NCBI GenBank assembly: GCA_020637235.1
Contig: JACJWG010000012.1
Location: 89,812-153,811, forward strand
Length of the DNA stretch: 64,000 bases
Direction: 5' to 3'
DNA from: Acidimicrobiaceae bacterium
Lineage (GTDB): Bacteria > Actinomycetota > Acidimicrobiia > Acidimicrobiales > Ilumatobacteraceae
This document shows positions 1 through 8,445 of the stretch, in pieces. The translations under genes were made by a program, and so were the position numbers. The notes beneath the pieces were generated by a model. The model did no database searches. It was given only the letters and a program-made list of their open reading frames with translations, and had not been told where the DNA came from. Each line of letters starts with the position of its first letter. Position 1 is the stretch's first letter.

Positions 1-275
1 TCGTGGTGGCCGTAGCCCAGCACGCCCAGGAACTGCTCGGCCTGAGCTGTGCGGTCGCTCCGGCGAGCTCGGCGGCCGTTTCCGGTCCGTCGGCGTCGTC
101 GGCACGCACCTCGTAGCGCAGGTTGAAGAACTGGAGCCGCTCGTCGTACGTGAACGAACCCTCGGCGGTGTACGCGCCAGGAAGATAAACAGTGCTCTGG
201 CTGCGCGGTGCGCAGCCGGCGACGTGCCTCGTCGGTGAGATCGCGGAAGCGACCACGGATCGTCACTCGGAACAC
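1..275 (-). pseudogene. Frameshifted DUF6204-like small protein gene, cut by window edge
   Basis: A GTG at 275 opens a frame that begins VFRVTIRGRFRDLTDEAR and then loses its reading frame near position 192. It resumes one frame over with AYTAEGSFTYDERLQFFNLR, and a second shift near 45-60 is needed to reach AEQFLGVLGYGHH at the window edge. The order of these blocks matches my memory of DUF6204, a family of about 100 residues with no known function. Two shifts in 275 bases mean either gene decay or sequence errors. Other genes in the first 2.6 kb show the same defect, which favours errors. Family assignment is from recall and moderate only. Confidence 0.5.
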
Positions 276-361
276 GCGCGTCGCCGACCCGCACCCTAGG
301 CAGCCGGCGAGTTGGCCTGCTCGGAGATTCCACTTGACGGACGATCCGGCGGCACGCGAAC

Positions 362-374
362 CTTACACCGTAAG
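362..374. promoter_or_regulatory. Small dyad, possible TetR operator
   Basis: CTTACACCGTAAG is a perfect dyad (CTTAC-ACC-GTAAG) ending 23 bases before the ATG of the nitroreductase-like gene at 398. That gene overlaps a TetR-family gene by four bases, so autoregulation of the pair through this dyad is plausible. Inference only. Confidence 0.35.
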
Positions 375-397
375 ACCGAGTGGACCGGGAGCGCTCC

Positions 398-955
398 ATG
401 CCGAAGTGGCCGATCTCCGACGACGAGCTGCGGGCGATGTACCGAACCGGTGCGGCGAACGCCGACGCCCAGTGGTGGGCCCGGTTCTGGGGTCGCATCC
501 ACGCGTGGGGGGTGATGCCGCGCCGGTGGGTGACCCTGGAGGTGCCCGGCCGGCGCACCGGGCGGCTGATGCGGGTGCCCCTCGGCATGGCCGATCTCGG
601 GGGCCGCTGGTACCTCGTGTCCATGCTCGGCGACTGCAACTGGACCAAGAACGTGCGGGCCGACGACGGCCGGGCGGTCCTGTGGCGCGGCCGCGCCAGG
701 AGGTGCCGGCTCGTCGAGGTGCCGCCTGGCCAGGCCGGTCCGATCCTGCAGCGCTACGTCGACCGCGTGCCCGGCGGACGCCCCCACATCCCGGTACCGA
801 AGGGCGCACCGCTCGCCGACTTCGACGCCGTCGCCGGCCGCTACCCGGCGTTCGAGGTGTTCGCCGACGACGGCACCACCCCCTACACGCCGCCGCGTTC
901 GTGGTTCCCGATCGTCGCCGCCGTCGGCGCCGTCGCACTGCTGGCCCGTCGATGA
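398..955 (+). CDS. Nitroreductase-family deazaflavin (F420)-dependent oxidoreductase, Ddn-like
   Basis: A 185-residue protein resembling the Ddn/PF04075 group, which uses reduced F420 (deazaflavin) to reduce diverse substrates. Visible family features are the basic, tryptophan-rich start of the split barrel, VPGRRTGRLMRVPL (about residues 54-67) and the LGDCNWTKNVRADD stretch (about 83-96), typical of the cofactor site. The C-terminus ends in a hydrophobic stretch (WFPIVAAVGAVALLARR) that could anchor it to the membrane. An in-frame GTG at 380 is an alternative start, but ATG 398 fits the family length better. The stop overlaps the start of the following tetR gene (ATGA), so the two are co-transcribed. 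The substrate cannot be told. Confidence 0.8.
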   Translation: MPKWPISDDELRAMYRTGAANADAQWWARFWGRIHAWGVMPRRWVTLEVPGRRTGRLMRVPLGMADLGGRWYLVSMLGDCNWTKNVRADDGRAVLWRGRARRCRLVEVPPGQAGPILQRYVDRVPGGRPHIPVPKGAPLADFDAVAGRYPAFEVFADDGTTPYTPPRSWFPIVAAVGAVALLARR

Positions 956-1599
956 CGCGCACTCGGCGGGCGCTGTCGCGGGCGCGCGTGATCGACGCCG
1001 CGCTGGCGATCGTCGATGCCGAGGGCCTCGACGCGCTGTCGATGCGGCGCCTCGGTCGCGAGCTCGGCGTCGAGGCGATGTCGCTCTACCACCACGTGCG
1101 CGACAAGGACGACGTCGTCAACGCGCTCAACGTGCTGGTGCTGTCGCGGATCGACACCGACACCAGCGGGCTGGCGGCCCGAGGCACTGGTCGTGTTCGC
1201 CGAGCGCCTGTACGCCGCCTACCTCCTGCGCCCGTCGCTGGCCAGGGCGCTGTCGTGGACCGTGCCGACGAGTCGCGAGCTGCTCACCACGATGGAACGT
1301 GTGCTGGCCCGACTGGCCGAGGCGGCCTCCGCCGGGGTGCGGGTGAACGCGTTCCGCGCGGTGATCGCGAGCACGGTGGGTTTCGTGCTCGTGCACACCG
1401 ATCCGGCACCCACGAGCGAGAGCGTCGCGTGGCGCGGCTGGGACGGTGGGGCTCTCCCCCGCCGACACCCCTGCACCTCGTCGAGCTGGCGCCTGCGCTC
1501 GAGACCACCCGCTGGTGGACGACATGCGACTGTGCGTGCGGGCGGTGGTCGACGCGCTGGTGGCGCGTTTCGGCCTGCGGCGAACACGTCACCACATGA
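952..1599 (+). pseudogene. TetR-family regulator, interrupted by several frameshifts
   Basis: The first 75 codons give a clear TetR N-terminus (RARVIDAALAIVDAEGLDAL, then SLYHHVRDKDDVVN), a DNA-binding helix-turn-helix. Near 1172-1180 the frame changes and the ligand-binding half continues as PEALVVFAERLYAAYLLRP up to about 1450. It changes again near 1452, 1470 and 1505 to recover TPLHLVELAPALE and then HPLVDDMRLCVRAVVDAL. All pieces are TetR-like and in the right order, so a once intact regulator of about 210 residues is present. At least three to four indels are needed. They may be sequence errors rather than true decay. It follows the nitroreductase gene with a four-base overlap and would be its likely regulator. 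Confidence 0.7.
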
Positions 1600-1625
1600 A
1601 ACCGACAGTCGTTTCATGCGGTGAC
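1588..1625. repeat. 38-base inverted repeat between tetR and GNAT gene
   Basis: Arms 1588-1602 and 1611-1625 (15 bases each, one mismatch at 1594/1619) flank an 8-base spacer. The core is CATGAAAC-N8-GTTTCATG. There is no T-run after it, so it looks more like an operator than an intrinsic terminator. It sits 25 bases before the ATG of the acetyltransferase at 1650, at the end of the tetR remnant. Confidence 0.6.
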
Positions 1626-1649
1626 ATGTTCGTCTGGCATCCTGCCGGC

Positions 1650-2195
1650 ATGACCACCGCGATCGAGATCCGCGAGCTCGCGCCCGACGAGTTGGCGCGT
1701 GTCGGCGAGATCGACCGGACGGAGCGGATCGATCTCCTGTACGTGCAGCGGGGCACCGAACTGATCGAACGGCCCGGCGAGTTCGACGCCCCCGCCTGGT
1801 ACCTCGACGACGACGCGGGCGATCATTCCGTCGCCGCGCAGCAGCGCGCCGTGCTGCACTACGCCGGTCTGGGCGGCGTGTCGTGGGGAGCGTTCGCCGG
1901 CGACCGACTCGTCGGCATCGGCATCGTCGTGCCCCACCTGCGCCCGTCGATCGCACAGCTGGCCTTCCTCCACGTGAGCGACGGTTTCCGTGACGCCGGC
2001 CTCGGAGCCCGTCTGACCGCCTGCCTCGAGGACACCGCCCGCCATCACGGTGACACGGAGATGGTGGTCACCGCGACGCCGTCGCGGCACACGGTGCGCT
2101 TCTACCTCGGACGTGGCTACCGCCCGATGGCAGAGCCGCTGCCCGAGCTGTTCGAGCTCGAACCCGAGGACGTGCACATGTCGAAGCGACTCTGA
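1650..2195 (+). CDS. GNAT-family N-acetyltransferase
   Basis: A 181-residue protein with the GNAT fold. Visible signs are the central strand plus acetyl-CoA loop IAQLAFLHVSDGFRDAGLGARL (about residues 92-113, containing a Q/RxxGxG/A-like DAGLGA turn) and the C-terminal FYLGRGYRP strand-turn common in this family. It transfers an acetyl group from acetyl-CoA to an amine whose identity cannot be read from sequence. The ATG at 1650 starts the family-like IEIRELAPDEL strand. The open frame extends upstream into the tetR remnant but that part is not GNAT-like. The gene lies just after a long dyad that may control it. Confidence 0.8.
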   Translation: MTTAIEIRELAPDELARVGEIDRTERIDLLYVQRGTELIERPGEFDAPAWYLDDDAGDHSVAAQQRAVLHYAGLGGVSWGAFAGDRLVGIGIVVPHLRPSIAQLAFLHVSDGFRDAGLGARLTACLEDTARHHGDTEMVVTATPSRHTVRFYLGRGYRPMAEPLPELFELEPEDVHMSKRL

Positions 2196-2254
2196 ACCCG
2201 AACGGCGGCACGCTGGCCGAGGGAGCTGCCGATGCGCGTCGACCCGCCCGTGCC

Positions 2255-2754
2255 TCAGTCGCGCTTCAACTCGGTGACGATGCCCTCGCTCGCGGCGACC
2301 AGACGATGGGGCTCGATGCCGAACACGTCGTGCCACGTGCCGGCCGCAGCCCACACCTCGGGGTACTGCAAGAGGTCGGGGTCGATGAACACCCGCAGCG
2401 GGTTCCGGTGGCCGAACGGCGGCACACCGCCGATCGGATAGCCGGTGATCTCGCGCACCACGTCGGCGTCGACCCGGGCGCACTTCGTACCGCCGGCCGC
2501 GAAAGCGCGAGCTTCTGCTCGTCCAACTGGTTGGCCCCGCTCACGTAGGCGAGCACCACCTCGCCGTCGACACCGAAGATCAGGCTCTTCACGATCTGGC
2601 CGACGCCCACCCCGATGGCGGCCGCTGCGTCGGCGGCGGTCTTCGCACCTTCGGCGTATCGGCGGGTCTCGATGTCGAGGCCGAGCTCCTTCGCAGCGGC
2701 GACCACGCGGACGACGTTGGGATGCAGATCGGGGGCGCCATGGGTGTCGGTCAC
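2255..2754 (-). pseudogene. YbaK/ProX-like aminoacyl-tRNA deacylase gene with one frameshift
   Basis: From a GTG at 2754 the protein reads HPNVVRVVAAAKELGLDIE and then a YbaK-type core (GQIVKSLIFGVDGEVVLAYV, SGANQLDEQKLAL). The frame then breaks near 2500-2510 and continues one frame over with AAGGTKCARVDADVVREITG, YPIGGVPPFGH and LRVFIDPDLLQY. These are the hallmark blocks of YbaK/EbsC editing domains, which hydrolyse mischarged tRNAs in trans. A single missing base in the string around 2505 would restore about 166 residues. Since the two neighbouring small genes also carry indels, a sequence error is as likely as decay. An upstream ATG at 2859 is a possible longer start. Confidence 0.75.
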
Positions 2755-2991
2755 GTCGGAGCACGCTATCGACCCGGCGGCCCCGAGGTTCGAGGCACAC
2801 GTTGCGAGCAGGGTGAACACCCCGTAGTCTCCGAGACGAAGGGGAGTATCCCTCGGCACTGCGATCGTCAGTACGGCTCCGGCCCGGGCGCGGTGGTCAG
2901 GACGACGGTTTGATCCGCGTCCTGGCGGGAGAGACCTTCGGTACCGAAGCGAACCGGCACGGCCGGCTCGACCGAAACCGAAGGGTCCACC

Positions 2992-5772
2992 GTGCTCACG
3001 ACACCGTCCACCGAACGTCCCCCCGGCCGATCACCCGTCGTCGACGCGCACCGTCGCGACGGCACCGCCGTCGCCGACGAACTCGGGAGCCATCCCGATC
3101 GCGGCCTGCGCCGCGACCAACTCGACGCACTCCGCGACCGGTTCGGTGCCAACGCGCTCGCCGAGGCCAGCCGGGTGCCTGCGTGGCGACGACTGCTCGC
3201 CCAGTTCACCGACCTCCTGATCCTGATCCTGATCGCCGCGGCGATCGTGGCGTTCGCGGTGTCCGGCGAACTCAAGACACCGCTCGTCGTCCTGGTCGTG
3301 GTGGTGTTCAACGCGATCATCGGCTTCGTCCAGGAGAACCGGGCCGAGAAGTCGCTCGAGGCGCTCAAGCAGATGCTCGTCATCCAGACACGTGTCCGGC
3401 GAGACGGCGAACTGGTGAACCTGCCGGCGAGCGAACTGCTCCCGGGCGACGTCGTGATGATCGAGAGCGGCGACCGGGTGCCCGCCGACGGGCGCCTGCT
3501 GTTCGCCAATTCGCTCGAGGTGGAAGAGGCTGCGCTCACCGGTGAGAGCCAGCCCACGCAGAAGGCGACCGACACGATCGACCGGCCCGACGTGTCGCTC
3601 GGCGACCGGAAGAACATGGTGTACATGAACACCACCGTGACCCGCGGACGTGGCGAACTCGTCGTCACCGCCACGGGCATGGACACCGAGATCGGCCGGA
3701 TCGCCGGCCTGCTGCGAGCCACCGAGACCGAGAAGACCCCGCTGCAGAAGCAGCTCGACGGTCTGGCCCACAGCCTCGCCAAGCTCGCCGCCGGCATCGT
3801 GATCGCGGTGTTCGCCATCGGGCTGATCCGGGGCGAGTCGGCGAGCGACCTGCTCCTCACCGCCGTGGCGCTCGCCGTCGCGTCGATCCCCGAGGGTCTG
3901 CCGGCGGTCACCGCCGTCACGCTCGCCCTCGGCGTGTCGAAGATGGCGAAGCAGAACGCGATCGTGAAGCGCCTGGCGTCGGTCGAGACGCTCGGGTGCA
4001 CGAGCGTCATCTGCAGCGACAAGACGGGCACGCTGACGCTCAACCAGATGACGGCCGTCGAGCTCGTCGCCCAACTGCAGCGTCACCGGGTCACCGGCGA
4101 CGGCTATGCACCCGAGGGCACCATCGAGCACATCGACGGCGACGAGCAGATCACACTCGGCGCGGCCTTGCTGCCGATGGCGCTCTGCAACGACGCCGTG
4201 GTCCGTGAGGTCGACGGGCGGTGGGATCTCGTCGGTGACCCGACCGAGGGCGCCATGGTGGTGCTCGCGGCGAAGGGCGGCGTGCGCGTCGACGAGGTGC
4301 GTGCGCGCCATCCCCGCATCGGCGAGGTGCCGTTCGACTCGGCGAACAAGTTCATGGCGACGGCGCACGAGCTGGTCGACTCACGAGGTGCGCGCACTGT
4401 CGCGATGTTCGTGAAGGGTGCGCCCGACGTGCTGTTCGCACGCTCGGCGAGCGTGATCGGCACCGACGGGTCGGCCGAGCCGATCGGGCCCCACCTCGAG
4501 GTGCTGGAGGCCCACAACGATCGCCTGGCCGCCGACGGGCTCCGGGTGCTGGCGGTGGCCAGGCGCGAGTTCGCACCCGACGATTGGTCCGAGTTCGTCA
4601 CGCACGGCGGCGATCCCGTCGAGCTCGTGAACGACCTCACCCTCGTCGCGCTCGCCGGCATCGTCGACCCGCCTCGTCCGGAGGCCATGACGGCCATCGC
4701 CGAGGCGCACACCGCAGGTATCGCGGTGAAGATGATCACGGGCGACCACGCGTCGACGGCCGCGGCGATCGGTCGCGAACTCGGCCTCACGGGTCGGTCG
4801 GTCACCGGCGCCGAGCTCGACACGATGGACGACCACCAGCTGTCGGAACAGATCGACGAGATCACCGTCTTCGCCCGTGTGGCCCCCGAGCACAAGATCC
4901 GTCTGGTCGCCGCGCTGCAGCGGAAGGGCAACGTGGTCGCGATGACCGGCGACGGCGTCAACGACGCCCCGGCGTTGAAGAAGGCCGACATGGGCGTCGC
5001 GATGGGCATCACGGGCACCGAGGTGACGAAAGAAGCAGCCACCATGGTGCTGGCCGACGACAACTTCGCCTCGATCGTGCGCGCCGTGAAGCGCGGGCGC
5101 ACGATCTACGACAACATCGTGAAGTTCGTCCGGTTCCAGCTGAGCACCACACTCGGCTTCGCCGCCCTGTTCCTCCTCGCGGCGATCTTCGGCATCGCGA
5201 ACGGCAAGCCGTTCACGGCGATCGCGATCCTGTGGGTCAACATCATCATGGACGGCCCGCCGGCGATGGCGCTCGGGCTCGACAAGGGTGGCGGCGACGT
5301 GATGGCACGTGCACCCCGACCGTTGTCGGAACGGATCCTCACCCGGTCGCGCTGGACCGCGGTGGCGTTCGCTGCGTCGGTGATGGCCCTCGGCACACTC
5401 GCCGTGTTGCAGCTGGCACCGGGGGCCGAGGCCGAGGCCGGCGTGGCCACGGTGGCCGGCACGATGGCGTTCAACACGTTCGTCCTGTTCCAGTTCTTCA
5501 ACATCCTGAACGCTCGCAGCGACCGCCAGAGCGTGTTCAGCCGCTTCACGTTCAGCAACCGGTGGCTCTGGCTCTCGCTCGGCGCCGTGTTGGTCCTGCA
5601 GGTCGGCGTCACCCACGTCGGGTTCATGCAGGACCTGTTCGACACCACCTCGATCTCGCTCGGTCACTGGCTGGTGTGCGTGGCCGTCGCCTCGTCGGTG
5701 CTGTGGCTCGAGGAGGCCCGCAAGTTCATCGTCCGTCGCCACGAGGCGACCGCACAGGCGAAGGAGGCCTGA
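2992..5772 (+). CDS. Cation-transporting P-type ATPase (Ca2+-type, PacL/PMR1-like)
   Basis: A 926-residue membrane pump of the P2 type, which exports cations (commonly Ca2+) at the cost of ATP. All landmarks are present: the actuator motif TGES near residue 183, PEGLPA in membrane helix 4 near residue 300, the phosphorylated aspartate D343 in CSDKTGTLT, KGAP in the nucleotide-binding domain, ITGDH, and the hinge TGDGVNDAPALKKAD. Helix 6 reads NIIMDGPPAMALGLD, close to the N..xD ion-site pattern of bacterial Ca pumps. About ten membrane segments fit this family. A zinc-ribbon gene follows after two bases and htpX comes next, suggesting a membrane-stress operon. Ion choice is inferred from the family and could include Mn2+ or Mg2+. 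Confidence 0.9.
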   Translation: MLTTPSTERPPGRSPVVDAHRRDGTAVADELGSHPDRGLRRDQLDALRDRFGANALAEASRVPAWRRLLAQFTDLLILILIAAAIVAFAVSGELKTPLVVLVVVVFNAIIGFVQENRAEKSLEALKQMLVIQTRVRRDGELVNLPASELLPGDVVMIESGDRVPADGRLLFANSLEVEEAALTGESQPTQKATDTIDRPDVSLGDRKNMVYMNTTVTRGRGELVVTATGMDTEIGRIAGLLRATETEKTPLQKQLDGLAHSLAKLAAGIVIAVFAIGLIRGESASDLLLTAVALAVASIPEGLPAVTAVTLALGVSKMAKQNAIVKRLASVETLGCTSVICSDKTGTLTLNQMTAVELVAQLQRHRVTGDGYAPEGTIEHIDGDEQITLGAALLPMALCNDAVVREVDGRWDLVGDPTEGAMVVLAAKGGVRVDEVRARHPRIGEVPFDSANKFMATAHELVDSRGARTVAMFVKGAPDVLFARSASVIGTDGSAEPIGPHLEVLEAHNDRLAADGLRVLAVARREFAPDDWSEFVTHGGDPVELVNDLTLVALAGIVDPPRPEAMTAIAEAHTAGIAVKMITGDHASTAAAIGRELGLTGRSVTGAELDTMDDHQLSEQIDEITVFARVAPEHKIRLVAALQRKGNVVAMTGDGVNDAPALKKADMGVAMGITGTEVTKEAATMVLADDNFASIVRAVKRGRTIYDNIVKFVRFQLSTTLGFAALFLLAAIFGIANGKPFTAIAILWVNIIMDGPPAMALGLDKGGGDVMARAPRPLSERILTRSRWTAVAFAASVMALGTLAVLQLAPGAEAEAGVATVAGTMAFNTFVLFQFFNILNARSDRQSVFSRFTFSNRWLWLSLGAVLVLQVGVTHVGFMQDLFDTTSISLGHWLVCVAVASSVLWLEEARKFIVRRHEATAQAKEA

Positions 5773-5774
5773 CC

Positions 5775-6110
5775 ATGAAGTGCCCGATCGACACCACCGT
5801 CGACCTCGTGATGACCGACCGCCAGGGCATCGAGATCGACTACTGCCCCACCTGTCGCGGGGTGTGGCTCGACCGCGGGGAACTCGACAAGATCATCGAG
5901 CGCACCGCCGCCCCGGCGCCGGTCGCCCCGGTCGCCCCGATGGCTCCCCAGTACACCCCGGCCGGCCCGATGCCGGCCGACCCTGCCCCACGGTGGGACG
6001 ACCGCCGGCGCTGGGACGACGATGACGACGACGACCGGTACCGCTCCTCGCGCGACGGCTACCGGAAGAAGAAGCGCTCGTCGCTGCTCGGTGAGATCTT
6101 CGATTTCTGA
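5775..6110 (+). CDS. Small TFIIB-type zinc-ribbon protein
   Basis: A 111-residue protein starting two bases after the ATPase stop. The N-terminus has two cysteine pairs (CPIDT near the start, then CPTCRGVWLDRGEL near residue 24), the pattern of the zf-TFIIB family whose members bind Zn2+. The middle is rich in Ala and Pro. The tail is charged, with a run of acidic residues followed by KKK and the end LLGEIFDF, which recalls other actinobacterial members. The function of the family is unknown. Its position between a P-ATPase and htpX suggests a role with membrane proteins, but that is inference. Confidence 0.8.
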   Translation: MKCPIDTTVDLVMTDRQGIEIDYCPTCRGVWLDRGELDKIIERTAAPAPVAPVAPMAPQYTPAGPMPADPAPRWDDRRRWDDDDDDDRYRSSRDGYRKKKRSSLLGEIFDF

Positions 6111-6167
6111 CCCGATGTCTCCCGCGCGCTTCCCGAATTCTCACCTCTCGAAAGGAACACTGCTCCC

Positions 6168-7037
6168 ATGATCAAGAACACGATGAAGACCGGGGTGCTC
6201 CTCGCGTCCCTCGGCGGTCTCATCGTGGCGGTCGCCACGTTGCTCGGCGGTCGCGGCGGCGCCACGATCGGCCTCGTCCTCGCCTTCGTGATGGTCGGCG
6301 GCTCGTACTGGTTCAGCGACAAGCTGGCCCTGCGAGCGGCACGCGCACAGGTCATCACCGAGTCCGACCACCCCGAGTTCTACGGCATGGTGCGCGACCT
6401 CGCGCAGCGTGCCGGCCTGCCCATGCCCACCGTGGCGATCTCACCGAGCGATCAGCCGAACGCGTTCGCGACCGGACGTGGGCCGAGCAAGGCGGTGGTG
6501 TGCGCGACGTCGGGGTTGCTGCAGTCGATGCCACGTGCCGAGATCGAGGCCGTGATGGCCCACGAGCTCATACACGTCAAACACCGCGACATCCTCATCG
6601 GCTCGGTGGCCGCTGCGATCGCGACCGCGATCAGCTACGTCGCGCAGATGGCGATGTTCGCCTCGATGTTCGGCGGCAGCAACGACGAGGACCGTCCGAA
6701 CCCGATCGCCGTGCTGGCCACCGCGATGCTCGCGCCGATCGCCGCCAGCCTCATCCAGATGGCGGTCTCGCGCTCTCGTGAGTTCGAGGCCGACCGGGGC
6801 GCAGCCGAACTGCTGGGCACGGGCCGCCCGTTGGCCGACGCCCTCGAGCGGATCGAGGTGCTCGCCGCGCGGTCGCCGATGATGGTCGCGCCGGCGCAGG
6901 CGCAGGCGTACATCCACAACCCGCTCGCCGAGGCCGCTCACCTGCGCGGCGGCCGATCGAACGCCGCGACGATGGCCCGGCTGTTCTCGACTCATCCGTC
7001 CACCGAGGAGCGCATCCGTCGCCTCCGCGCGATGTGA
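6168..7037 (+). CDS. htpX: Membrane zinc metalloprotease HtpX (M48 family)
   Basis: A 289-residue M48B protease that degrades damaged membrane proteins. Two N-terminal membrane spans (about residues 8-30 and 32-50) are followed by the catalytic HELIH (H132-H136) and the third zinc ligand within SREFEAD (E207). Two more hydrophobic stretches lie between them, as is usual. The protein ends with the conserved STHPSTEERIRRL region. The start ATG at 6168 follows an AAAGGA ribosome site. It is downstream of the Ca-type ATPase and zinc-ribbon genes in the same direction, with short spacing, so likely one transcript. A strong hairpin follows it at 7095-7136. Confidence 0.93.
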   Translation: MIKNTMKTGVLLASLGGLIVAVATLLGGRGGATIGLVLAFVMVGGSYWFSDKLALRAARAQVITESDHPEFYGMVRDLAQRAGLPMPTVAISPSDQPNAFATGRGPSKAVVCATSGLLQSMPRAEIEAVMAHELIHVKHRDILIGSVAAAIATAISYVAQMAMFASMFGGSNDEDRPNPIAVLATAMLAPIAASLIQMAVSRSREFEADRGAAELLGTGRPLADALERIEVLAARSPMMVAPAQAQAYIHNPLAEAAHLRGGRSNAATMARLFSTHPSTEERIRRLRAM

Positions 7038-7094
7038 GCGCGCTCGTCGTTTAGCACTCAATCTGCTCCGGCGTTTGGTGCTCAATGGTACCGC

Positions 7095-7136
7095 AACGAC
7101 CGAGGTGTTTCGCTTCTATGTGACACCTCGGTCGTT
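7095..7136. terminator. Perfect 14-bp hairpin after htpX
   Basis: Arms 7095-7108 (AACGACCGAGGTGT) and 7123-7136 are exactly complementary with a 14-base loop. It lies between htpX and the next gene and most simply ends the htpX transcript. No T-run follows, as is usual in GC-rich actinobacteria. Confidence 0.6.
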
Positions 7137-7173
7137 CGCGTCCGGTCCCGGCGCGAGCGGCCAGATGTTTGTG

Positions 7174-7179
7174 TACGCT
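7174..7179 (+). promoter_or_regulatory. -10 box TACGCT, leaderless start
   Basis: TACGCT ends six bases before the ATG at 7186, the spacing expected when transcription begins at the start codon itself. Confidence 0.45.
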
Positions 7180-7185
7180 GCGTCC

Positions 7186-7596
7186 ATGAGTGGTGGATCC
7201 AGGGGTTTCGGTGACGAGATCGGAGGTCCCCGCACGCATTGGACCTTCCTGACCAACCACACGCACGTCCTGCTCTGCATCGCGAAGGACCCGACCATTC
7301 GACTTCGCGACGTCGCCACGTTGGTGGGAATCACCGAACGTGCAGCGCAGAGCATTGTTGCCGATCTGGTGGCAGAGGGCTATCTCACACGCAGTCGTGT
7401 CGGCCGCCGCAACGTCTACGACGTCCACCAGCACGCGCCGTTGCGTCACACGGACAACGGCTCGCTCACCGTGGGCGGGCTGCTCGACTACCTGCAGTCG
7501 ACGTCACGACTGATCGACTTCGCCCACTCCGCACTGGCACCGGCGGCGAACGGTCACACGAACGGTCACGCCAACGGCAACGGCCATCTCCACTGA
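7186..7596 (+). CDS. Small winged-helix (MarR/HTH-type) transcriptional regulator
   Basis: A 136-residue DNA-binding protein. The helix-turn-helix spans about residues 38-65 (RLRDVATLVGITERAAQSIVADL), followed by a wing (GYLTRSRVGRRNVYDV). This layout is found in many actinobacterial proteins annotated as MarR-like or HTH regulators. The tail is unusual, with three NGH-type repeats (HTNGHANGNGHLH) rich in His, Asn and Gly, which might bind metal. A leaderless promoter precedes it. No target can be named. It converges on sufC, 47 bases away. Confidence 0.7.
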   Translation: MSGGSRGFGDEIGGPRTHWTFLTNHTHVLLCIAKDPTIRLRDVATLVGITERAAQSIVADLVAEGYLTRSRVGRRNVYDVHQHAPLRHTDNGSLTVGGLLDYLQSTSRLIDFAHSALAPAANGHTNGHANGNGHLH

Positions 7597-7643
7597 CGCT
7601 CACGGAGCGGGTCGCGTCCGACGCCGCTGCGTGGCGGCCCTGC

Positions 7644-8444
7644 TCAGAGCGCGAACAAATCGTCGAGCGAACTCGGCCGATCCGCTGCGGTGACGGGCTC
7701 GACGTCGGCGTCGTCGCCGGTCTGGTACGCGGCGTAGCCATCACGTTCGAGCTGGTCGGCCAGTTCCGGCCCACCGCTGGCGACGATCCGGCCCTTCACG
7801 AGGATGTGGATCACATCGGCGCGCAGCGCCTCGAGCAACCGGTTGTAGTGGGTGATGACCAGCGCCCCCATCCCGGTGTCGTTGGTGAGTGCCTCCACCC
7901 GACGGGCGCAGTCGCGCAGCGCGTCGATGTCGAGGCCCGAATCGAGCTCGTCGAGGATCGCGAACCGAGGCTGCAACACGGCGAGCTGCAGGGTCTCGTT
8001 CCGCTTCTTCTCGCCGCCCGACAGATCGACGTTGAGCGCACGGTGCAGCAGGTCGGGTGCGAACCCGATGCGCGCCGCCTCCGACTCGAGCAACGCGTCG
8101 AGGCCGTCCGTGCTGCGGCCTCGCGCCACCAGCGCTTCTTCCATCACATGGTCGAGGGACACGCCCGGCACCTCGCTCGGGTACTGCATCACGAGGTGCA
8201 CGCCCGCCTGTGCGCGCTGCCACGCCGGCAGCGCGAGGAGGTCGGTGCCGTCGAGGGTGACGCTGCCGCCGAGCACCTCGTACCCGGGCTTGCCCATCAC
8301 CACGGCCGACAGCGTGCTCTTGCCGGCTCCGTTGGGGCCCATCACCACGTGCACTTCACCGCTGTTGATGGTGAGGTCGATCCCGTGGAGGATCGGTGTG
8401 CCCGCCACCGAGGCGCGCAGGTCGCTGATCTGCAAGGTGCTCAT
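7644..8444 (-). CDS. sufC: SufC, Fe-S cluster assembly ATPase
   Basis: A 266-residue ABC-type soluble ATPase that powers the SufBCD scaffold. Walker A is GPNGAGKST at residues 36-44, the ABC signature LSGGEKKR is near residue 146, and the Walker B region ends in ILDELDSGLD, the variant typical of SufC. It also has the SufC-specific QYPSEVPGVS block near residue 93. It is the last gene of a sufD-Rieske-sufC run with overlapping or touching ends. The C-terminus is about 15 residues longer than many SufC proteins. sufB is not next to it but 15 kb away. Confidence 0.95.
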   Translation of the reverse strand: MSTLQISDLRASVAGTPILHGIDLTINSGEVHVVMGPNGAGKSTLSAVVMGKPGYEVLGGSVTLDGTDLLALPAWQRAQAGVHLVMQYPSEVPGVSLDHVMEEALVARGRSTDGLDALLESEAARIGFAPDLLHRALNVDLSGGEKKRNETLQLAVLQPRFAILDELDSGLDIDALRDCARRVEALTNDTGMGALVITHYNRLLEALRADVIHILVKGRIVASGGPELADQLERDGYAAYQTGDDADVEPVTAADRPSSLDDLFAL

Positions 8445-8445
8445 G

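Noticed and set aside
1..2754. Recoding (programmed frameshifting) to explain the broken genes
   Set aside because: Several unrelated shifts in three adjacent genes without slippery sequences or pseudoknots are better explained by sequence errors or decay.
7051..7059. TTAGCACTC, the left arm of a CIRCE heat-shock operator, after htpX
   Set aside because: The right arm GAGTGCTAA is not found within the required nine-base spacing. A related GGTGCTCAAT follows as an imperfect direct repeat, so no HrcA site can be claimed.
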